Origin: Mariniblastus sp. | GTDB lineage: Bacteria; Planctomycetota; Planctomycetia; Pirellulales; Pirellulaceae | NCBI GenBank assembly: GCA_022447605.1 | Contig: JAKVBG010000001.1 | Span: forward strand, 338,072-402,071 | Direction of reading: 5' to 3' | Length of the DNA stretch: 64,000 nucleotides | Part shown: positions 59,129-64,000 of the stretch, piece after piece | Layout of the letters: every line of letters begins with the position of its first letter | How positions within the stretch are numbered: position 1 is the stretch's first letter | Notes under the pieces: model-generated | Told to the model about the DNA's origin: nothing | Databases searched by the model: none | What the model saw: only the letters and a program-made list of their open reading frames with translations | Program-made: the position numbers and the translations under genes

Positions 59129-60571
59129 ATGAGCCAACCCAGCCACTCTCCATCGGAAATCCTCAGCAAGGTCAACCGGAGGACCTTCTTGACCCGCAGC
59201 GGTGTCGGGCTGGGATCCGCCGCACTCTGCTCACTGCTGGCCGCCGATCGACCCGGGCCGCGCAGTCCTCTGGCGGGAGATGGGAAGCTGCCCCACTTTC
59301 CGCCCCGTATCAAACGCGTGATTTTTCTCTGCATGGCGGGGGGGCCCTCCCACCTGGAGACATTCGATTACAAGCCCGAGTTGAGCAGGTTACATGGCCA
59401 GCCGATGCCGGAATCATTCACGCGGGGCCAGCCGATCGCTCAACTCCAGGGCCAGTCCCTCAAGATCCAGGAGCCACTCTGTAAATTCTCCCGTCACGGA
59501 GAGAGCGGGATCGAGTTTTCCGATTTCCTGCCGTGGCAATCGAAACTTGCCGATGACGTCTGCGTAATTCGATCGATGGTGACCGAACAGATCAATCATG
59601 ATCCAGCCCATACCTTCATGAACACGGGGACAGCCATCAGCGGACGGCCCTCGATGGGGTCCTGGGTGACGTACGGGCTGGGTAGTGAAACAGAGAACCT
59701 GCCCGGCTTTGTGGTCATGACCAGCGTGGGAGGCCGCAATCCTCAACCGATCGCCTCGCGGCAGTGGGCCTCCGGTTTCCTGCCCAGTCGATTCCAGGGA
59801 GTCGAGTTCAATGCCAGCGGGGACCCGGTCCATTTCGTCAAGAACCCGGCCGGCATTTCACGGCAGGCCCAGCGGCGATTGATTGACTCGGTCAACCAGC
59901 TCAACCGGCATCGCAACCGGTTAACAGGCAACCCGGAGACAGACACGCGTATCGCCGCCTACGAAATGGCTTTCCGCATGCAGACAGCCGTCCCGGAATT
60001 GATGGATTTTCGTGACGAGCCCCAGCATGTACTGGAGATGTACGGGGCCAAACCGGGCGATGGCAGCTTTGCTTCCAACTGCCTGCTGGCCCGCCGGCTG
60101 GCCGAACGGGGTGTGAGGTTCATTCAACTCTATCACCGGGGCTGGGACCATCATGGCGACCTGAAGAAATACATGGGCATCTGCTGTGGCCTTACCGACC
60201 AACCAACATGGGCCCTGATCGAAGACCTCAAGCAGAGGGACATGTTGAAAGATACGCTCGTCATATGGGGTGGCGAGTTCGGGCGGACTCCCATGTTCCA
60301 AGGAAAGGGAGGGGTCGGTCGAGACCATCATATCAAAGGTTTTTCGATGTGGATGGCTGGTGGGGGAATCCGGGGTGGCCAGGCGTATGGTGAGACCGAC
60401 GACCTGGGATACCATGCGGTGAAGGATATCGTTCATGTTCGCGACATGCACGCGACCCTGTTACACATGCTCGGCATCGACCACGAACGATTTACGGTTC
60501 CTTTCCAGGGACTCGACATGAAATTGACGGGCGTGGAAAAGGCCCGCGTCATCCAAGAAATTCTGACGTGA
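59129..60571 (+). CDS. DUF1501 Tat-exported protein
   Basis: 480 residues. A twin-arginine signal (NRRTFLTRSGVGLGSAALCSLLA, Arg17-Arg18) is followed by the DUF1501 domain of the alkaline-phosphatase/sulfatase superfamily: FLCMAGGPSHLETFDYKP, QINHDPAHTFMNTG, YHRGWDHHGDL, IWGGEFGRTPMFQGKGG-type GRDHH segment and HMLGIDHERFTVPFQGLD. Metal-binding His and Asp residues are in the GGPSH, WDHHGD and RDHH motifs. It is coupled to the preceding DUF1549/DUF1553 gene, the usual planctomycete pairing. The substrate is unknown. It overlaps the next start by four bases. Confidence 0.92.
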   Translation: MSQPSHSPSEILSKVNRRTFLTRSGVGLGSAALCSLLAADRPGPRSPLAGDGKLPHFPPRIKRVIFLCMAGGPSHLETFDYKPELSRLHGQPMPESFTRGQPIAQLQGQSLKIQEPLCKFSRHGESGIEFSDFLPWQSKLADDVCVIRSMVTEQINHDPAHTFMNTGTAISGRPSMGSWVTYGLGSETENLPGFVVMTSVGGRNPQPIASRQWASGFLPSRFQGVEFNASGDPVHFVKNPAGISRQAQRRLIDSVNQLNRHRNRLTGNPETDTRIAAYEMAFRMQTAVPELMDFRDEPQHVLEMYGAKPGDGSFASNCLLARRLAERGVRFIQLYHRGWDHHGDLKKYMGICCGLTDQPTWALIEDLKQRDMLKDTLVIWGGEFGRTPMFQGKGGVGRDHHIKGFSMWMAGGGIRGGQAYGETDDLGYHAVKDIVHVRDMHATLLHMLGIDHERFTVPFQGLDMKLTGVEKARVIQEILT

Positions 60572-61551
60572 TATACGAGCTACTTGCCAATTATGGAATG
60601 GACCGCTCGGTCCGGATCACCCAGCTGGGAAACGCGGGGGGCTTCAGCGGGGCCTGCATCACGTTGGTCGAGGCGGAGGTGGGGAAATGCTGCCTCCGAC
60701 AATGGCCCCATTCTCACCCAACCCAGCAAAGGCTGGACTGGATTCACCGCAACCTGCTACATGCAGGTGTCAACGGATGCCCTGTACCGGTCCCCATCCG
60801 AACCTGTCACGGTGACACGTTTGTTCGGTTCCGTGACCGTTTCTGGGAACTCAGCCCCTGGATGCCCGGTTCGGCCGACTATGAAACGACCCCCAATCTG
60901 CCGCGACTGCTCAACGCCATCCAGAAGCTGGCTGAATTTCACCGCTCGACTGCGCAGGTGCAGCTGGAATTTGGCCCATCGGCCAACGTGAAATCGCGTG
61001 TGGAACAGCTGGCCAGCAGCCAGACCCTGATGACATCGATCGAAGACGCTGCCCTCAACCATACGTTCCCGCCCATTGTCCGGCTGTACAACGAGTTGCA
61101 TCGTTGTCGCGAGTGGTTCCCCCACTGCCTGCAGGAGCTTTCCCAAACCATCGATCGACCACTGGTCCTGCAACCGGTCATCCGCGATATCTGGCATGAT
61201 CATATTCTGTTCACGGGCAACGAGGTTTCCGGAATCGTCGATTTCGGAGCGATGCAACTGGACCACGTGTCCCTCGACCTGGCCCGCCTGCTGGGCAGCC
61301 TGGTGGGCGACCCGGACGATCCCGACTGGCTCGCGGCACTGGAACATTACTGTTCCTATCGACCGTTACTGAACTACGAAATTGAGGTCATCCGGCTGCT
61401 GGACCAGAGTGCGGTTTTACTCAGTTCGCTCAACTGGCTCCGCTGGATCGTGCTGGAAAAGCGCGAGTATGAAGACTGGCAGGCGGTCCAGCGGCGCATC
61501 GATATCCTGGGTCAGCGGCTGGTACGGCTATCCGGACAGGCAACGGGATAA
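60568..61551 (+). CDS. Aminoglycoside-phosphotransferase/kinase-fold protein
   Basis: 327 residues starting at GTG 60568 inside the stop of the DUF1501 gene. The N-lobe has GNAGGFSGACITLVEAEVGKCCLRQW, an ATP-lobe pattern. The C-lobe has VIRDIWHDHILFTGNEVSGIVDFGAMQLDHVSLDLARLLGSLVGD, in which the Brenner motif normally reads HGDxHxxN and here reads RDIWHDHI, while the DFG-like IVDFGAM is retained. It resembles the APH/homoserine-kinase-II superfamily; the substrate is unknown. Coupling to a surface-degradation pair suggests a sugar or small-molecule kinase, which is speculation. Confidence 0.75.
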   Translation: MIYELLANYGMDRSVRITQLGNAGGFSGACITLVEAEVGKCCLRQWPHSHPTQQRLDWIHRNLLHAGVNGCPVPVPIRTCHGDTFVRFRDRFWELSPWMPGSADYETTPNLPRLLNAIQKLAEFHRSTAQVQLEFGPSANVKSRVEQLASSQTLMTSIEDAALNHTFPPIVRLYNELHRCREWFPHCLQELSQTIDRPLVLQPVIRDIWHDHILFTGNEVSGIVDFGAMQLDHVSLDLARLLGSLVGDPDDPDWLAALEHYCSYRPLLNYEIEVIRLLDQSAVLLSSLNWLRWIVLEKREYEDWQAVQRRIDILGQRLVRLSGQATG

Positions 61552-61575
61552 ACCGAAGCGGGTCAACCGTTCCAG

Positions 61576-62178
61576 TCAGACAGTCGGCCGCACGACTCCC
61601 ACTACCACGCCAATCACTTTGGCGTCCCGCGTATACTTCGGCTTCATCGAGGCATTGGCCGGTTGCAGGCGAATCCTGTTCTTTTCGGGGTACCAGTATT
61701 TCAGCGTCGCTTCCCCCTCGGAGTTGCGGACCACGGCGATATCCCCCTTGCTGGCCGTACGGCGTTTTTGCACGACCACGTAATCCCCCTCCTGGATGTG
61801 GGCATCGATCATCGAATCACCCGACACCTCCAAAAGGAAGGTCCCTTTGTCCGACCACAACTCGGTCAGGTCGACACGTTCCTGCTGTTCGATCGCTTCC
61901 ATCATGCCGCCAGCAGCCACCCGACCGGCCAAGGGTAAGCCGCTGATTTCCTCGTGAACCTGCTCGGTCAGGACAATCGAACGCGACTTGTGACTGGAGC
62001 GGTGAATCAGTCCTTTCTTCTCGAGCGCCGTCAAATGACAGATCACGCCGTTGGGTGAACTGAACCCCATCTCGCTGGCGATCTCACGGATGGTCGGACC
62101 ATAACCATCCTGCTCGATCCGGGATCGAATGAAATCAAAAACCACCTGTTGTTTTTTGGTCAATTGTTCCTGCAGCAT
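61576..62178 (-). CDS. lexA: LexA repressor
   Basis: 200 residues, the SOS repressor. The N-terminal winged HTH reads VFDFIRSRIEQDGYGPTIREIASEMGFSSPNGVICHLTALEKKG. The autocleavage site A89-G90 is in GRVAAGGMMEA, and the catalytic dyad is S122 in EVSGDSMIDAHI and K160 in EATLKYWYPE. It is typical of functional LexA. It is divergently placed from the downstream synthetase strand-wise only by its own promoter region, where an inverted repeat overlaps a TATAAT box. Confidence 0.97.
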   Translation of the reverse strand: MLQEQLTKKQQVVFDFIRSRIEQDGYGPTIREIASEMGFSSPNGVICHLTALEKKGLIHRSSHKSRSIVLTEQVHEEISGLPLAGRVAAGGMMEAIEQQERVDLTELWSDKGTFLLEVSGDSMIDAHIQEGDYVVVQKRRTASKGDIAVVRNSEGEATLKYWYPEKNRIRLQPANASMKPKYTRDAKVIGVVVGVVRPTV

Positions 62179-62209
62179 GATACTGATCTCGAGAGATACG
62201 AATCAGACA

Positions 62210-62254
62210 GGACATTCCGCCTGACCCCTTTAAGGTATACAAATGTCCATTATA
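62210..62254 (-). promoter_or_regulatory. Probable lexA promoter with inverted repeat
   Basis: On the minus strand an exact TATAAT (62254-62249) lies about 70 bp upstream of the lexA start, with GGACATT immediately after it and AATGTCC 25 bases further (62216-62210), a perfect 7-bp inverted repeat. The repeat sits at the expected transcription start and could be an autoregulatory operator. It does not match the E. coli CTGT-N8-ACAG box, and the -35 hexamer is poor. Confidence 0.45.
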
Positions 62255-62300
62255 GCACAAGGCGACCCGGCAATGACTTGGAACGCCCCAAAATCCAACC

Positions 62301-64000
62301 TCATTCGATTTCGGCGCGCAATTCCCGCCGCATCACTTTGCCGGAAGCCGTTCGAGGCAACCGGTCGACAGCGATCAGGCGACTGATTCGGAATAACGGG
62401 TTCAGCTGCTGTTTGAGGCGTTGATTCATCGACTTTTTCAGGTCGTCCATCTCGACCTGCTCGACCGGTCCATCCAGCACCAGGAACACGGCCAGTTCGG
62501 CTGGACCATCCTGGGCAAAGGCGACGGCGGCCGTCTCCCGGACCACCTGCAACTGATTAAGGACCCGTTCAATCTCGGACGAACTCGTCTTGATGCCCCC
62601 CAGGTTCATCGTGTCGTCGACCCGACCGCCGGCCATGTAGACGGCGTGTCCGGCCACGGTGGAAGGGTAAGCCTGAAAATGGTCACCATGTCGGCGGAGC
62701 GCGAAGTGCTCAGCCAACGTGGGCGTGGCCCTGAAATAGGTCTCGTAATGATCCCGATTCAACAACCGGTCCGATAAACCGATCGAGGGGGGAACCAGGA
62801 AGAGCTCCCCTGATTCGGCAGGGCGGTCCGCTTCATCGAGGATGACAAAATTGAGCCCGACCGCCGCCGTATTGAAAGCGGCCGGGACATTCGGCTCGGT
62901 GACGACCGATGTGATGTAACCCCCACCGATTTCCGTTCCTCCACAGTACTCGATCACCGGTTTCATTTTCGCCAGGGCCGAGAGGTAAAACATATCGTCC
63001 CGCTGGGAACTCTCGCCGGTCGAACTAAACAGGCGAACCCCGGACCAGTCAAACGCTTCCATCTCGCCCGACGTGCGCCAAGCCTTGACGATCGTCGGCA
63101 CCACACCCAGCATCTGCACGCCCGCATCCTGGACAAATTTCCCGAAAGGGCTGCCCAGCGGCGCGTCCTCGTACAGGCCGATCGTCGCCCGGTTGATCAG
63201 GCTGGCAAAGATCAGCCAGGGGCCCATCATCCAGCCCAGGTTAGTCGGCCAAACACAGACCTGTCCCGGCCGAATATCCTGGTGGCAAAACCCGTCCACG
63301 GCACACTTGATCGGTGTCAGGTGAGACCAGGGGATCGCCTTCGGTTGCCCGGTCGTTCCGGAAGAGAACAGGATGTTGATCGCCTCGCTGCCCGAACAGG
63401 TCACCGGGACAAAGTCCATTTCCAAACTGAGGAATTCAGACCAGGACTGGTCCCCGTCTCGCAGGCTCACCCCCGGTTCTCCTCCCTCAAATCCAATCAC
63501 AATCGCTGGCCTGTCGGTCGCCTCGACCACCGCTTGATAGAGGGGCAATGTTTTACCGACCCGCACCTGGTGATCGTAGGTGATGACGGCCTTCGCCTGG
63601 GCCACCTGCAACCGGGTGGCGATCTCGGGGGGTGCAAAGCTATCGGCGATCGAGACCACGGCACAACCGGCCTGGACGATCCCCAGGTAGATGGCGACCG
63701 ACAAATGGGTCATCGGCATGAACACGGCAATCGCGTCACCCGGCTGAAAACCGGCAGCGACAAGACTGTTGGATACCTGGTTGGTCAGGTCGCGAAGTTG
63801 CCGATAAGTCAGTTGCTCGATCCTTTGACCGGGCGACTGAAAAACGACCGCAACCTCGTCGGGCTCGGCCAGGAAACAGCTGTCGACGATGTTCAGTCGA
63901 GCGTCGGGGAACCAGCGGGCATGCTCCACGCCAGCCGACTGATCCAGTACGGGACCCCTTTGCTCAAACGGAATTCCCAGGCGTTCGACGGCCTCGGTCC
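62301..64000 (-). CDS. Acetoacetyl-CoA synthetase-like AMP-dependent acyl-CoA ligase, 5' end cut off
   Basis: The frame is open from the right edge of the window, so the N-terminus is missing; about 566 residues are visible. WFPDARLNIVDSCFL resembles the WFPGARLNYAEN region of acetoacetyl-CoA synthetases. The ATP/AMP signature is NILFSSGTTGQPKAIPWSH, with EYCGGTEIGGGYI, YMAGGRVDDTMNLGGIKTSSSEIERVL and the C-terminal acetylation-site lysine in LPRTASGKVMRREL. It activates a short-chain or keto acid with ATP and CoA; the substrate cannot be fixed from sequence. It lies on the minus strand just upstream of lexA, about 120 bp apart. Confidence 0.88.
   Translation of the reverse strand, partial: TEAVERLGIPFEQRGPVLDQSAGVEHARWFPDARLNIVDSCFLAEPDEVAVVFQSPGQRIEQLTYRQLRDLTNQVSNSLVAAGFQPGDAIAVFMPMTHLSVAIYLGIVQAGCAVVSIADSFAPPEIATRLQVAQAKAVITYDHQVRVGKTLPLYQAVVEATDRPAIVIGFEGGEPGVSLRDGDQSWSEFLSLEMDFVPVTCSGSEAINILFSSGTTGQPKAIPWSHLTPIKCAVDGFCHQDIRPGQVCVWPTNLGWMMGPWLIFASLINRATIGLYEDAPLGSPFGKFVQDAGVQMLGVVPTIVKAWRTSGEMEAFDWSGVRLFSSTGESSQRDDMFYLSALAKMKPVIEYCGGTEIGGGYITSVVTEPNVPAAFNTAAVGLNFVILDEADRPAESGELFLVPPSIGLSDRLLNRDHYETYFRATPTLAEHFALRRHGDHFQAYPSTVAGHAVYMAGGRVDDTMNLGGIKTSSSEIERVLNQLQVVRETAAVAFAQDGPAELAVFLVLDGPVEQVEMDDLKKSMNQRLKQQLNPLFRISRLIAVDRLPRTASGKVMRRELRAEIE

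Overview
The window looks like a chromosomal segment of a planctomycete, probably of the Pirellulales type. The lineage markers are a DUF1559 pilin-like protein, a cytochrome/DUF1549/DUF1553 protein paired with a DUF1501 protein, an EF-G paralogue, a Lys/Ala-rich histone H1-like protein and a ThiD2-ThiE fusion. LpxB and an LptF/LptG permease indicate an LPS-bearing outer membrane. No integrase, transposase, CRISPR array, rRNA or tRNA was recognised. The segment is mostly core genome with lineage-specific genes interspersed.

Layout. 0-8 kb: DUF1559 C-terminus, ilvE, hisA, an EF-G-like GTPase, serine acetyltransferase, a gene-poor 0.9 kb stretch and a sulfotransferase. 8-13 kb: a YfhO-like membrane protein, a zinc-ribbon membrane protein, an inositol-monophosphatase-family enzyme and a small membrane protein. 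12.9-20.8 kb (minus): a complete F1Fo ATP synthase operon, atpZ-like, atpI-like, B, E, F, H, A, G, D, C. 21-28 kb: a DUF4912 protein with a Rho-N/SAP-like N-terminus, secreted coiled-coil and His-rich proteins, a molybdopterin-oxidoreductase/pentapeptide fusion, an extended Cys/Met-type PLP enzyme and Hsp20. 28-33 kb (minus): fabF, acpP, fabG, fabD and ruvB. 33-36 kb (plus): a frame-broken degenerate sigma-54-activator-like gene, a receiver-like protein and Mrp. 36-42 kb (minus): histone H1-like protein, site-2 protease, LpxB, a secreted YHS/TRASH-like Cys-rich protein and an MFS transporter. 42-45 kb (minus): two tandem TlpA-like thioredoxin-fold genes, each with an in-frame UGA where the first Cys of CxxC should be. 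44.8-64 kb: thiD2-thiE, clpC, PEGA lipoprotein, PP2C phosphatase, LptF/G, a histidine kinase/sigma-54 response-regulator pair, the cytochrome/DUF1501 pair with a kinase-fold protein, lexA, and the edge of an acyl-CoA synthetase.

The most interesting feature is the tandem TlpA-like pair at 42108-44591. In both genes the reading frame continues past UGA in the same frame, giving UPPC and UGPC redox motifs. In both, a GC-rich hairpin with a GGUC loop begins its loop at the same distance (32 nt) after the UGA. The roughly 40 nt after the UGA are almost identical at DNA level in the two copies, while the flanks diverge. This fits two selenocysteine-containing, exported thiol-disulfide oxidoreductases with bacterial SECIS elements. 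The selA/selB/selC/selD machinery lies outside the window, so recoding is inferred rather than proven.
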